This document shows, piece by piece, positions 39,896 through 50,300 of a stretch of DNA of 64,000 nt. Source of the stretch: Triatoma infestans (lineage: Eukaryota; Arthropoda; Insecta; Hemiptera; Reduviidae). The DNA lies in contig JAAEAF010003802.1 in assembly GCA_011037195.1 (NCBI GenBank), forward strand, positions 1 to 64,000, read 5' to 3'. Position 1 is the first letter of the stretch. Each line of letters starts with the position of its first letter. Made by a program: the position numbers and the translations under genes. The notes beneath the pieces were generated by a model that was given only the letters and a program-made list of their open reading frames with translations, was not told the origin of the DNA and did not search any database.

Positions 39896-40804
39896 AAGTA
39901 AAAATATGTTATTATTCCCAGCAGATAATAAAAACATAGTTTCTCCCAACAAATAGCATAATTATTCAAGTTGTTGTAATGAAAATAATAATAACTGTTT
40001 AACACTCACTACCGGAAGTATTTACAGACAATGAATAAAGGTAATTAGTCGCTTTAGTGTGCAAAAATGAGAGAGAAAGAGATAGAGAGTGAGTGAGCAA
40101 GAAAGTAAATAAGTTGTTTCTCTATTTTTTTACTAAAAAGTTAACTTCATGCAGTTTGATAAACAAAACAAAACAAAAAAAAACAGGAAGTAACACGTAA
40201 ATATTATAGCGTGTAAGCCCAGTAAAAACATTACTTTACAAAAAACATTAACATTGATGATGCTAATGAAAGTGTTTAAAAAAAAAATGAATAGTATCTA
40301 TCAGATAAAGTGAATACGTAAGTATTGAGAACTGATGTTTGGTGTACTTAAAGAGTTGTCAGTTTAAAAGGATGTCAGAATTATGGTGTTACACACATAC
40401 TTACACACACAAAAATATATACTCGTATTTTGAACCTTTAATTTTATTAAAACCTATCGTTAGCATTATTTCATCATTGTTATATCATCAAAATGATTGA
40501 TGTATAAATCGATTTGTATTAACAGGAAATTTGATATTCACTTTTTATCCCACTTATCTGAACATGTTATATGTTTAAATGATATATAATGTTTGTTGTT
40601 TGTTTGTTACTTTTCTAATTATTTATATAAACAAATATTTATGTTTTTTTGTCTGTACAGCTGGTCACCTATTTCAAGCCGCCTCCAGAAGTGTATTTTT
40701 ATTTTTCGAATTTGGAAAAAAAAAAAATCGACTTATTTTCGAATATGATTATTGTTTCTTTGCTATAAAACTAAAATTTTATAATTTTACTTTCTATTAC
40801 TGCT
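39896..40804. other. AT-rich DNA
   Basis: A GA-rich patch lies near 40070-40110. No gene or named repeat was found. The 76-codon plus frame at 40579-40809 is low-complexity. Confidence 0.4.
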
Positions 40805-41600
40805 CTTAATTGGAGAAAAGTTCAGTAAAGTTGCACGTCCAGTTCGCTAATTTTCTCCAAAACTCTTAAATTTTGACAACACATTTATTAAAAATTAATA
40901 TTATATAAAAGATAGAAACATAATAATACTACATTAAAAATCGCCTCTCCATCGCCCCTAAAACCCCCGTAAGATGAATTTCTCCAGGAAAATGTTCCAA
41001 ATAAAAGTTTTAGCTCTTTCTATGTATGTGTAGTTGATTACATTAAGGTGAAAGAAAATCGCAAAAAAATAAAACGTTATTTCCGGTTGACTGATTTCGT
41101 GCTAAACCTTATATATTCAACAGGTCCTCGCGCCCACACACCTACACACAAATACACAAACACAAATCAATTTAAAAAAAAAACTGTTTTTCGGATTCAT
41201 GGGATCTCAAAATGTGTATTTCCGGTGAAAATTCGATGACGAAAATTTGACACAATCACTGTAAAAGGATCCGAAGAGAGGGATCTAAAGCAGAGAGAGA
41301 GAGAGAGAGACATAAAAATTGACAGGAACACATACTAGTGTAGGCCAGACTAGAGTGGGAGAATCTGTTTTAGCTGTGTTAGCCATAGGAGGGAGTCTAC
41401 CGACAGTCTTGCGACAGTTCATACAGCAGTCACTAAACGTCAACAACCTTTCTCTTTCTCTGGCCCAAACTCCTTCTCTGACTCTAAGTCTGGCCTAAAC
41501 TAGTATGTGATCCTGTTAATTTTTATGTCATTCTCTTCGGATCCTATTACTATCCCTAAATACCTACTTCCTCTTAACAGCAGTAGGAGACAGTAAAAAT
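40805..41600 (+). repeat. DR dispersed repeat interrupted by a foldback element
   Basis: Plus-orientation copy: AGTAAAGTTGCACGTCCAGT, AATTAATATTATATAAAAGA, CCAAATAAAAGTTTTAGCTC, TATTTCCGGTTGACTGATTT, CACACACCTACACACAAATA, ATGGGATCTCAAAATGTGTA and AAATTTGACACAATCACTGT. The foldback element (41266-41545) follows, then CTACTTCCTCTTAACAGCAG. Confidence 0.8.
41266..41545. mobile_element. 280-bp foldback element with long inverted ends
   Basis: Starts AGGATCCGAAGAGAG and ends with the inverse CTCTTCGGATCCT. Inside, ACATAAAAATTGACAGGAAC and ACATACTAGTGTAGGCCAGA on the left match the reverse complement of TTTAGGCCAGAC/TAGTATGTGATCCTGTTAAT/TTTTATGT on the right. The left arm has about 28 extra bases including a (GA)n tract (41292-41311). 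It is non-coding. No clear target-site duplication is seen beyond the DR sequence on both sides. Confidence 0.85.
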
Positions 41601-42547
41601 GCATTGAACTAAAATAAAATAGTTTATCAATTAATTCTAAATATTTTATTTCGTTCTTAAAAAAATAAAAATATGTAAATGCATAATTTCTTTATCAAGA
41701 TCTCTAAGTTCTTTTGAACTTTTGTTGATCATGCTAAATTGACTATTACGTATATTAAATCTGTAAAAATTTGTCCTCTTATTTCTTAAACTGCCATTTG
41801 TTTAGTTATGGTAAAAATAGGTAAATATAAAGCCAGGTATGTTACTTTTTCATTACATATTCAAAACTTAATATAAAAAATAACGTAAAAACAATTAAGT
41901 GGAAAGTTTTATCTAAAGAAAGAATATTTTCCTTTCATGGCATCACTTCCGGTGGAATGACCAATGCTGAGGGTTAATAATTATTTGAAAGGAGGAAATT
42001 AGATAAATTATCTGACGAATTTTACAAATTCTTGCGGTAACTGGTGTAAAGCAGAATGTTAGCCAGAAAGTTGTGGTTAAAAATATTAGTATGTAAGTAT
42101 TGTAAATAATATTTATTTACAAGGCTAAACTACAATCATAGATTTTCGTTAATTGATAATAATAGTTATTTGATAGACCACATAACTTCCTAGTATGGTA
42201 TATTCCAATTATTACTTAATGAACCATTTTTTGTTTATTAAGCTTTCCATTAAGTTCTAATAAAATAAAAATATCATTTAGTTTAACTATTTCCAAATTT
42301 CGGAGTCCAAATCAAACTAAACACAGGTGAGCCATTTATGAAACAATAGACTTGTACTTCATTTCGCAGAACTCTGTATATTCCCGAATTGATTCTAGCT
42401 CCACTCTGAATAGGATGTAAGGATCTGAGTAACTGGAAAGTATAGCTATCAAAGACAAATGTAAATATGGTGATTTGGTGATCGAGTAGGTTTATAAGCT
42501 CTCTATATTGAGAGCAAGCACTCTATCTTGGGGAACACTAGCAAGGA
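41601..42547. other. AT-rich DNA
   Basis: Nothing recognised. A short ACTTCCGGTGGAATGACCAA near 41945 may be a DR trace. Confidence 0.4.
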
Positions 42548-42835
42548 TTAAGGGGAGAATGCTGTCCCTTCATTGGCTCGAAAATATCTGAGAGTGAAGT
42601 GACTAATAATGTAGCAGATTATGGGCAGGATTCCTTTGAGCAGTGATTGAAAACCCGAGAACCAAACCCTGGCGAAGGCTTGAGCCTGGTCTTGGAAGGT
42701 TTCGAACAGTATTGCTCCAACCCAAGAGTATTGGAGATAATGTGCAATATGCGATAGCTGGAAAGTGGGTGGTCGTTTCGAAACCCCGAATTGGTGGTTA
42801 GAGTAGAATAAGACAAAGATTATGTGGTTTGACAA
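42548..42835 (-). other. unidentified GC-balanced open frame
   Basis: About 95 codons are open on the minus strand, with hydrophobic segments (HYLQYSWVGAILFETFQD, GILPIICYIISHFTLRYF). A second minus frame (42619-42816) is also open, which weakens any coding claim. The base composition differs clearly from its flanks, so the block has a separate origin, perhaps a mobile-element scrap. No family is recognised. Confidence 0.25.
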
Positions 42836-42964
42836 GGCGCGCTTTCAATATTGTTCTCGCGGAAACTATTTAAGGTTCACAGTTATTAAACAATTTTATA
42901 ATTTTGCAAGGATGATTATTACTGATAATAGCGAAAGTCATTCATTAGAGATTGATGTTAAAAC

Positions 42965-43545
42965 TGGTCTTGTTACTTTCTCTTACTCCTAGTACTCTTA
43001 CAGTTTCCTCTAAAGTGTTATTTCAGTTTATTATACAATTCTGTCATCTAAATAATGGTAATTAGAATTAAATATGTTGTTGAAATTCCGAGTTTGAAAA
43101 AAATCGGGTGACCGAAAGTATGTTAACTTTACCACTTTACTAAATGATTTTTTCCACTTTTTCGCGATTTTCTCAAACATGGCTCCGACAATTTTCTTGG
43201 AACTTCCTATAGAAACTACACATGCAAAGATGTACAACTTTTATTTCAAACATTTCTTTGGGAAAATTCATTTAAGGGCACTTCAAGGAGGGGTGGGGCT
43301 ATGTTTCTCTAAAGTACCATAATAGTTGATTATACAATTCTATCATCCAAACAAAATTAATTAGAAATAAATAGATGGTCAAAATTCCGAGTTTCAAGGA
43401 AATTAGTAAACCGGAAGTGCGCTTTTACTGAACAGTTTTTTTAGTTTTCGACGAATTTTATTATAATTTGGTACTCTAAAATTTTATAGTATAATTTTGA
43501 GAACTGTTGTAAGAGAAAGTTGTGTGAGTGTTTCACACCAGATTT
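42965..43545 (-). repeat. DR dispersed repeat with visible internal duplication
   Basis: Starts TTACTTTCTCTTACTCCTAG. Two successive modules share TTATACAATTCTATCAT/TCTGTCATC, AAATTCCGAGTTT and GACCGAAAGT/CCGGAAGTGC (43020-43140 and 43325-43430). It ends TGTAAGAGAAAGTTGTGTGA with the GTGTGAGTGTTTCACAC palindrome at about 43520-43536 and a T run. Confidence 0.82.
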
Positions 43546-43606
43546 TTTAAAATATTTTTATTGCAGATTTAGAATATTTCACTTATGAATAGTATACGAG
43601 TTGCTA

Positions 43607-43800
43607 TTTTTTTTTTTTTTATAAAGGGGTCCGTTGCGCAGCGACCTAGACTGTCTATTGTGCTATGCCCCTACAGCCTCTCGCCTACCGCACCCCCACC
43701 TGTTACGATCCCAAGGAATTCTAACATGCTGGAGCGCCATAGGGAAGTTGTTCCCCAACACCGCGGGTTGTCACTATTAGTGCATCTCAATATTTGCTGA
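43607..43800 (-). repeat. LINE 3' UTR with poly-A, minus strand
   Basis: On the minus strand the 3' box GCACAATAGACAGTCTAGGT is followed by CGCTGCGCAACGGACCCC and an A run (the T run 43607-43620). GC-rich upstream sequence to about 43800 has no frame with motif. It is a further LINE family related at the 3' end only. Confidence 0.6.
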
Positions 43801-44125
43801 TTCCATCATATCAGAAAAAAATCCATTTAATAAAATGGCACTCTCTGTTCACCTATTTTCATAAAAAATCTTGTTGTCACGCTCTCTGGTAGCACTTAAA
43901 CGAAATGAATCTAGTTTAAACTCTTTGCGATTTACCGTTTTTGAGTTATGCTGGCCCTTGGCCAGGGCTATGTACTTTACACACCATACACAAACCAATT
44001 TCCTGGACAAAACCACTTTTTCGGATAGACGGGACCTTAATACAGATATTTCCGGTGAAAAACTCAGTTTTGAAATTTTGACACGATTGCAGCAATACTT
44101 CCTTTTCCCAGCAGTAACGGGATAG
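43801..44125 (+). repeat. DR dispersed repeat, 3' half
   Basis: AATAAAATGGCACTCTCTGT, CGTTTTTGAGTTATGCTGGC, ACACCATACACAAACCAATT, CTTTTTCGGATAGACGGGAC, ATTTCCGGTGAAAAACTCAG, TTGACACGATTGCAGCAATA and CAGCAGTAACGGGATAGT. The 84-codon frame inside is a shadow. Confidence 0.75.
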
Positions 44126-44639
44126 TAATAAATGAAATAAATAACTACATGTAAATTTTTTATAGAATCTGTTTAGAATCATATTTTATATAGGTAGGTC
44201 CAACTGTTTTTTTTTTTGTTTTTTTTTGTGGTATATGCCTGTAAGCCAAATTCAATGTGATTGAAATTGAATCGTATTACTCATCTAATGTGAGAGTGAT
44301 CGGCTACAAATATTACTAAATTTGAAAGGCTTCTTGAGAAATATGAATTAATAGAACCGTAATAATTGTAAAAAAGAATATTAATAATAATAATAAAAAA
44401 ATTTAACGCACGCAACCTTTTCATTCTATTTCCCTTCTTTGGTGGACGTTTCTTTTTTATTGGTCATGACTGTAAGTTTTTTAAAAACTTAATAATATAA
44501 ACAAACTTCTTTTTTATGATTAATATAAACTTTACATTATAATTTTATAGTTACAAGTGATTGGTTAGATTGAACTGTATAATCTGGAGAGTTTCAGGTT
44601 TAGAAAATAATTTTTGGGAGACAAAAAAGACAGCATAAC
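44126..44639. other. AT-rich DNA
   Basis: T runs near 44205-44228 and an AATAAT run near 44385. Nothing else was seen. Confidence 0.4.
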
Positions 44640-44965
44640 TCAAAAAAGAAAAATGGCAGCAAGTTCAAATTTGACGACTGTTTTGGTTATCACAATGGCA
44701 ACTGACAGGAAGTTACCAAAATACCGACAGGATTTTTCAGTTTTTGCGATTTTCTCTGAATTTCCTATGCTTGTTACACCTACGTTTATCTCATCACTTT
44801 TCTTTGAAACTTTTTCTGGGAAAATTCATGTTAGAGATGTTCTGAGCTAGAGGGAACTTTAGGTATCCCTCTGAATTCATAATATTGATTACGGGTGTAC
44901 CCTATGTATAATGTTTAATATGATGTAAAAATTCCGAGTTTAAAGAAAATCAGCTGATTGATATT
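44640..44965 (-). repeat. DR fragment
   Basis: GGCAGCAAGTTCAAATTTGA, ACTGACAGGAAGTTACCAAA, TTTTTGCGATTTTCTCTGAA, AACTTTTTCTGGGAAAATTC and ATTCCGAGTTTAAAGAAAAT. The 78-codon frame is a shadow. Confidence 0.65.
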
Positions 44966-45429
44966 GTGAAGGAAGCAGGAGTGTGTCATACTACCTTCTG
45001 AGATGTCGTGGATACCCTCAGAGCTATTTCAACTAAATTATAGCAAAATGTTGCAGTTTTCAGAAATTTTGTTATTTGGAACTATGTCAATTGCAGAATT
45101 ATGAAAGAAATCTTGTGTTCCAAGTATATTTTTTAACGTTACAACAGTTACCACTTGTTGCTCTCCTATAGAGAATCTTTTCTTCAATCAAGAGCTATAG
45201 AAATCTCTATCAACCGCTTTATTTCTCTACCAGCCGTTTTACTTTCTCTCTATCAGCAGTTTACTACCCTCTTGATAGACTAACTGCTTCTGAGCAGTTT
45301 CAGCATTACGTTCTTTCTCTTGGACATCTCTTCTTGGCGGTTATACACTTCTTTCACTGGCTCTGAAATGGGAGGCTGAAGGAAAGCTGAAGACCCAATG
45401 GATGGAGAAGGTCAGAGAAAGCAAGTATG

Positions 45430-45705
45430 GTCACGGCCGAAAGGTGTATTTTTGCACGTCAAGGTCAGGGTTTTTGGTCAGTTATTGGATGCCAGTGCAT
45501 TCAGTTGCGTATAAACACCGGTCAGTGTACACTGCTAACTCGCGGTCAGTTAACTAACAAACGCTGACATCGAAGTTTCATTGTACCGTGTATATACCGC
45601 CATTTTCACTGCATTCCTCGCTGACCACGTGAGAGGTCAGAGAAATCACTGAAGAGCGCATCCGTCCGTGTTTGGTCAGCTACTTCACTGACATAGGTCA
45701 GACAT
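45430..45705. repeat. subterminal GGTCAG repeats of a DNA transposon
   Basis: At least eight GGTCAG-type hexamers in about 280 bp (for example CGGTCAGTGTACACTG, CGGTCAGTTAACTAAC, TGGTCAGCTACTTCACTGAC). Such clustered short repeats are typical of transposase-binding subterminal regions. They lie directly upstream of the MADF-like frame, consistent with one end of the PIF/Harbinger remnant. The terminus itself was not pinned. Confidence 0.5.
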
Positions 45706-45745
45706 CTTGTTTGTCTTCATTGTCTGTTACTTATGTTATATTATT

Positions 45746-45918
45746 ATGAAGAAAAAATGGAAAGTAATGTGGAAAGATGTCTTGAAAAAGACCAAAGAAA
45801 AGATGCCAGAAGACGTGGTATGGATAGGCAACGAAATGCAAGTTTTAATCAGTGAGTGCAAGTTGAAACCGTGCCTCTGGAACTCAGTTCTAGATCAAAA
45901 TAAAGACAAGTTCCTGCG
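45746..45918 (+). pseudogene. MADF-like first exon of a PIF/Harbinger ORF1
   Basis: MKKKWKVMWKDVLKKTKEKM precedes VVWIGNEMQVLISECKLKPC and LWNSVLDQNKDKFLR. The I-x-x-C/V-K-x-x-P-x-L-W-x pattern is that of MADF DNA-binding domains, which PIF/Harbinger elements encode beside their transposase. The frame ends at a good splice donor (GCG|GTAAGT at 45919). A possible upstream ATG lies at 45707. The rest of the MADF domain is not found in the immediate downstream DNA. A BESS-like tail lies at 48204-48326 on the same strand. Confidence 0.5.
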
Positions 45919-45949
45919 GTAAGTGTACTTATAATAATAATAATAATTG

Positions 45950-46230
45950 ATATATAAGAATAATAATTAATGGCAATCAATAGATATTTGTAATTTACGG
46001 ACACTAATTTTTGAGGTTAGGGAATGGAATTAAAATTCAAATATCGAGTGTTTCAATCAATATGTATAATTGATATCTAAGTATTATAAGTTGATATATA
46101 AGTATTGATTACAAGTATAGTAAATGATGCCAAATAATGGATATTTCTAACTTGTTTAAACTAAATTTTTGAGGTTAGGGGAAGGAATTAGAATTTAAAT
46201 ATCGAGTGTTTCAATGAATTAGTGCAGTTT
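45950..46230 (+). repeat. imperfect direct duplication, period about 170
   Basis: TTTTTGAGGTTAGGG, AAATATCGAGTGTTTCAAT and the preceding TAGATATTTGTAA/TGGATATTTCTAA occur twice (about 45965-46055 and 46130-46220). An AAT simple repeat precedes the first unit. Non-coding. Confidence 0.7.
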
Positions 46231-46390
46231 TTGCAGTTGATTTTATGTACTAAATTAGTTTGTTTGTTGCATGGAGAGTTGTCTTTAATTTTATATTCAT
46301 AATATATTTAGTAATATTAATCATACAACAGAATGTGAATGAATTATAAATTACCAAGAGCAGGAGGTGGTTAATTGCATTTACACTTTT

Positions 46391-46815
46391 TTACAAATGT
46401 TTTTTATTTACTGTCATGCTACAAACATCCCCATCTGTCATAAAATAATGTTTGAAAATGTCTAGTGTGCCCTTGCACTGACTGGAGTTATAGCTATTGT
46501 CATTAACTATTGTAGCAAGTCGCAATAGAGATGTTCCATTTAGGAAGTTTTCTTCATTCCGCCACTGACCTTCTGTTACAACACCTTCATTTTCTCTGTC
46601 AAATTCTGCACTGGTTGCATAGAAGTTATTGGTGGATGCGCTAGTCATCAAGACATTATGCAGAGCACACATTGCAAAACCACTGTTGTATTTTTTCAGG
46701 ACCCAATTTAATTTGATTAGGCAAAACTCTGAATCGAGCTGACATAATTCCAAACACATTCTCAGAAATACATCTTTTCCGTGACAGCCTGTAATTAAAA
46801 ATTCGATCTGAACCT
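46391..46815 (-). pseudogene. PIF/Harbinger DDE transposase C-terminus, frameshifted
   Basis: On the minus strand SRKRCISENVFGIMSARFR and VLPNQIKLGPEKIQQW are read in one frame (about 46690-46800). The frame then shifts to GFAMCALHNVLMTSASTNNF and ends KHYFMTDGDVCSM. The block S-R-x-R-x-x-x-E-N-x-F-G-x-x-x-x-R-F-R, with the third catalytic acidic residue (E), and the later A-L-H-N-x-L-M, are diagnostic of PIF/Harbinger transposases. The first two catalytic aspartates are absent. It lies opposite in direction to the MADF-like exon, an arrangement known in this superfamily. Confidence 0.75.
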
Positions 46816-47243
46816 TTAAGATTTTTTGTGTAAAGTTTAGTGTGTAACGCCTCATGGCTTGTAGGTGTCTGATATCATAGTGATGGAATTAAAAGCTGAT
46901 TATATATGTTATGAATAAATACTCACACACAAATAATATTCATTACAATATTATAATTTATTTTTTACAGGAATTTCCAGTTCTGGAAATAGTAGATTCC
47001 AGAACTTCATATGCATCAAATTTTAACCGTAAAGAGGAAGAAAAATAGTTCAAAAAGATTCTTTAAAACTATTACACACAGAATAAATACACACATTCCG
47101 ATTACAACTATCCTCGCTCACTTCTTATCCGGCCCTGGATTAAACAAGACATATTTGAATAAGTTCAACATTATTGGTTTCCTTGTCCCTGTAATTCAAA
47201 CTCCATCTAAGATATCCATCATGTTATATATGTATGTGACCGC

Positions 47244-47408
47244 AAGGGGTATCTGTTGCATGCAGATACTTGGGGAGTAGCGACCCCACGGATTACCACA
47301 GATCAGTACTCAATGCACTTCGCCAGAGCAGTAAACAGTACATTTAAAGTATATACACGCTACACTTTACAGACAAGGATAAACACAGTATACAAACTAG
47401 GGTCTCCG
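47244..47408 (+). repeat. two-copy repeat P, copy 2
   Basis: CTTGGGGAGTAGCGACCCCA, CACTTCGCCAGAGCAGTAAA and CTTTACAGACAAGGATAAAC match 17187-17345 on the other strand. A SINE-1 copy follows within about 20 bases, which may mean that P and SINE-1 belong to one composite unit here. Confidence 0.6.
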
Positions 47409-47429
47409 TCCCTAGTTAACTGGCGTAAG

Positions 47430-47655
47430 CCAAGGGAGAAGGAAGGGATGAGCTGGGCTAGCAACGCGGAGATTCCGGGTGCATGCATCCCAGCTTGCTG
47501 GCCTTAGATTTTCTTTTCTAGGAGCCTCTACAACTCACTGTAGGGTGATGAGTAATATCTGTAGGTAGAGAACACTGCTTGGAGGCTGGCAATGCACTGG
47601 GAAGACTCCAAAATAGATCTTTCAGGTCGCAGTGCGATAATCTCCTACAACAATC
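47430..47655 (+). repeat. SINE-1 copy
   Basis: GGCTAGCAACGCGGAGATTC, GCTGGCCTTAGATTTTCTTT, CTAGGAGCCTCTACAACTCA, GAGAACACTGCTTGGAGGCT, GCAATGCACTGGGAAGACTC and the 3' box TAGATCTTTCAGGTCGCAGT, then TCTCCTACAACAATCTACA. The A box is lost and the B box decayed; the body and 3' end are good. Confidence 0.75.
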
Positions 47656-48203
47656 TACATCTGTATAAGTATGTCCACCGGTGGAGAAACACAAAGCAGC
47701 CTTAATTATGCAGTAATATCCAGAGGAAATACATGGCCAATATCAGAAATGCAGCTCATTTCGGAAGACAATATTGATTTGTTTATAAAATTTTTAAATA
47801 TTAACTTTAACGAAATTAACTCTTGATAAAGATTCGTTTATTTTGTTTTGTTTAATTCATTTTTATTTTTAAGGTTTTTCTTTTAGATATACTTGTTAAG
47901 ATTTGCTATGCTTCTTACCGAACTTGTGTTATAGTGACTCTTGTTAATTATTACTTTAGGAATATAAGATTTATTTATTATTAATATATACGCAATCAAT
48001 TACATGTAATATATTATATGAAGCATGTAGAAATTAATAAACTCTTCCTTAGTAAGGTTACTACTGAGAAAAAAAAAAAAAGAAAAGAAAAATAGCAGTG
48101 AAGTTGAGAGCAAGGAGAAATTGAAAAAAAAGAACCCCCAATATGGCAATGGCAACAATGCAGAAGTCAACTGATTCACAGCAGGTTTTAAGTCCCCAAA
48201 AAC

Positions 48204-48326
48204 TACCTTGCCGATAAATTAAGGAGGTTGAGTAAAAATAAGAAGAAAAGAATGAGGAGAGAAATTGAACAAATAATGGTTCAATACGAAGCTAGTGACA
48301 TTGGCAAAGAGGGAGCCAATGATTAA
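48204..48326 (+). pseudogene. BESS-like tail, possibly of the Harbinger ORF1
   Basis: The frame YLADKLRRLSKNKKKRMRRE then IEQIMVQYEASDIGKEGAND-stop resembles a BESS motif (L-x-x-L-x-x-x-x-K-x-R-x-R-x-x-I-x-x-I), which often follows MADF domains. Upstream frames are broken. The link to 45746-45918 is inferred from strand and order. Confidence 0.3.
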
Positions 48327-48339
48327 GTAGAAAATTTAC

Positions 48340-49880
48340 ATTCATTAACTAATTAATTATTTTTTTTTGTTCAATTCATTATTTTTACTGTGGTTTTTGA
48401 AAGCTTTATATGCTAATTTTTTGCATAAGTATGTGTTAATAGGTTGGTGGAATTTTGTACGATTCAGAATATTTTTTTATTGAACTAGTTTTTAGTAATT
48501 TATAAAGGAATAATTATCTCATTAATCAACAGGTGAGTACGTTTTTAAACTCCTACGTTCATTCTACACAAACCGTAAAGTCCTGTTGTTTGAGCTTTAA
48601 AAGATTACTGTATTTTCTGTATTTATACGATAACAATATAAATAAATAAATAAAAAATACTGCTTTAAAATACATTATAACCCAAGAGGCATTATTATAA
48701 TTACATTATCTTAATAACTAAATCAAGTATCTTTTTCACATATGATTTCGACACTAAACAGATTTGCAGTTTATCATATATTACAATGATCGTTGAAAGC
48801 ACTATTCTTGAAGAAAGTCTCACTATAATAGTACTATGTACTTGACACAAAAATTATGTTGATATTACGGAACGAACCTGCTTAATTTATTTTAGAATAT
48901 TTCCATATCAATACATATTTTTATTTTAAGTTAGGTTACTTGCGCAAGAAACGGTTTTTTTATTTTCATATCCCATACACTTTACGATATTTCTGCACTG
49001 AATAATATGTACAGAAATAAGTTAGACTGTATAATCAACCCCATATTAATAAACTTGCACTTATGATACTTCTGAACCAAGCCAACGATATGTTCTTTTT
49101 AAAATGAATTAAAATACTTTTATAAGTGTTTTTTCTTTAATTCCAAGATAGGATTGTGCAGATAATACACATCAATGGAGAAGTTAAAAATTAGGATAGT
49201 TAGTAGTTGAAAGTACTAATAGATTCACTGTAATGGATTTCATTTGTACCAAAAAGTAATCAACATACCATAAAGATATATTAACATGCTTATTAAAGAA
49301 TGTGAGATGCCCATAATCTTCTTATCTTCTATATTGTAGTCACACTTCCGAAATTATTTCAGAAACAGAGGATACTAGCGCACTGAACATATGTAATAAA
49401 GAGTGGAAACTGTCCCCTGTAAATAGAGGAATATGGAAAAAAACATTGCAAAACTCTTCAACACAATTCAGAGAGCGCTTAAGTCCTCAAAACCTACAAT
49501 ATTATGCTCTTCCTTTATATTTATAAGTAATTTTAAGAAAAAATTAAATATAATTGTAATCATTCGATGTGAGAATAAGGAGAAATGAACAAGCAGACTT
49601 AGCTAAAGAGAGCTGCAGTTCATGTTGTTGACCTGCAAATAAAAATTCCTTGACGATGTACATTGATAGATCTAATATGTACCGTTAGGAAAACTGGCAA
49701 ATTAATTATACTGTAATAAGAAAAGCTTCTATAAAGAAATAATTCAAAAATAAATAAAAAATGGTATATAGAACGCATTATATATAAGAAAATTGATGTT
49801 TGATGTTCTTGGGGATAGCTGCGTTTGTTATTGTAATAAAAATGGGTATCACAGTTGGACAGACAAACAAATGCAAATTT
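48340..49880. other. AT-rich DNA, no gene recognised
   Basis: About 1.5 kb of low-complexity AT-rich sequence with no long frames and no named repeat. Confidence 0.5.
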
Positions 49881-49887
49881 TCACCGA

Positions 49888-50000
49888 CTTTCGGAAAATT
49901 TATTGCTTGAAATTTTTTAAACTAGATATAACTAATTCTCAAAACTAATTTTTTTTTTAAAGCTTTTTCGGTGGTTTACTGCTTTCATCCTCAGAGGAAT
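49888..50000 (-). repeat. two degraded Penelope terminal motifs
   Basis: CACCGACTTTCGGAAAATTT (49888-49907) and TTTTTCGGTGGTTTACTGCT/TTCATCCTCAG (49965-49996) are decayed versions of the CGACGTTTCGG...TTCTTCAG block at 14391-14426, in the same orientation. Confidence 0.4.
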
Positions 50001-50149
50001 ATAAACTCAAACGAGACAAAAGCAATAAAGAAAATATGCTTACAAATTAAAAAATATCTTAAAAAATATGATAAGCATATGGTTACTAATATAAATTATA
50101 TATAACAAGAAAATTTGTATGAATCAATACTTTTTTTTTTAATTTAAGC

Positions 50150-50300
50150 GCGTCAACATCTATGGTCATTGGCGCCCGGAGCCTTCTCAAAGTACTGTGT
50201 TCTTTCGTTACAAACAACTCTGTTCATCACCGGACACTGAGCTGTTGAGGCTCCTAGGAAGAAAAAATCTAAGGGCAACACAGCTGGAGTCAGGATTTCC
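50150..50300 (-). repeat. SINE-1 copy with alternative tail
   Basis: On the minus strand: TGTTGCCCTTAGATTTTTTC, CTAGGAGCCTCAACAGCTCA, GTCCGGTGATGAACAGAGTT and GGGCGCCAATGACCATAGAT, then TTGACGCGCTTAAATT and an A run. The tail equals that of 21300-21440. Confidence 0.7.

Noticed and set aside
42548..42835. Confident host gene call for the 95-codon minus frame
   Set aside because: Two minus frames are open over the same bases and there are no splice signals or motifs; kept only as an unidentified segment.
43508..43560. Bacterial-type intrinsic terminator (GTGTGAGTGTTTCACAC followed by T run)
   Set aside because: The hairpin plus T run is the end of a repeated element in eukaryotic DNA and recurs in many DR copies next to no gene.
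47256..47507. 83-codon plus-strand ORF as a gene
   Set aside because: It joins repeat P to a SINE-1 copy, so the frame as a whole cannot be one gene; only the repeat P half is of interest.
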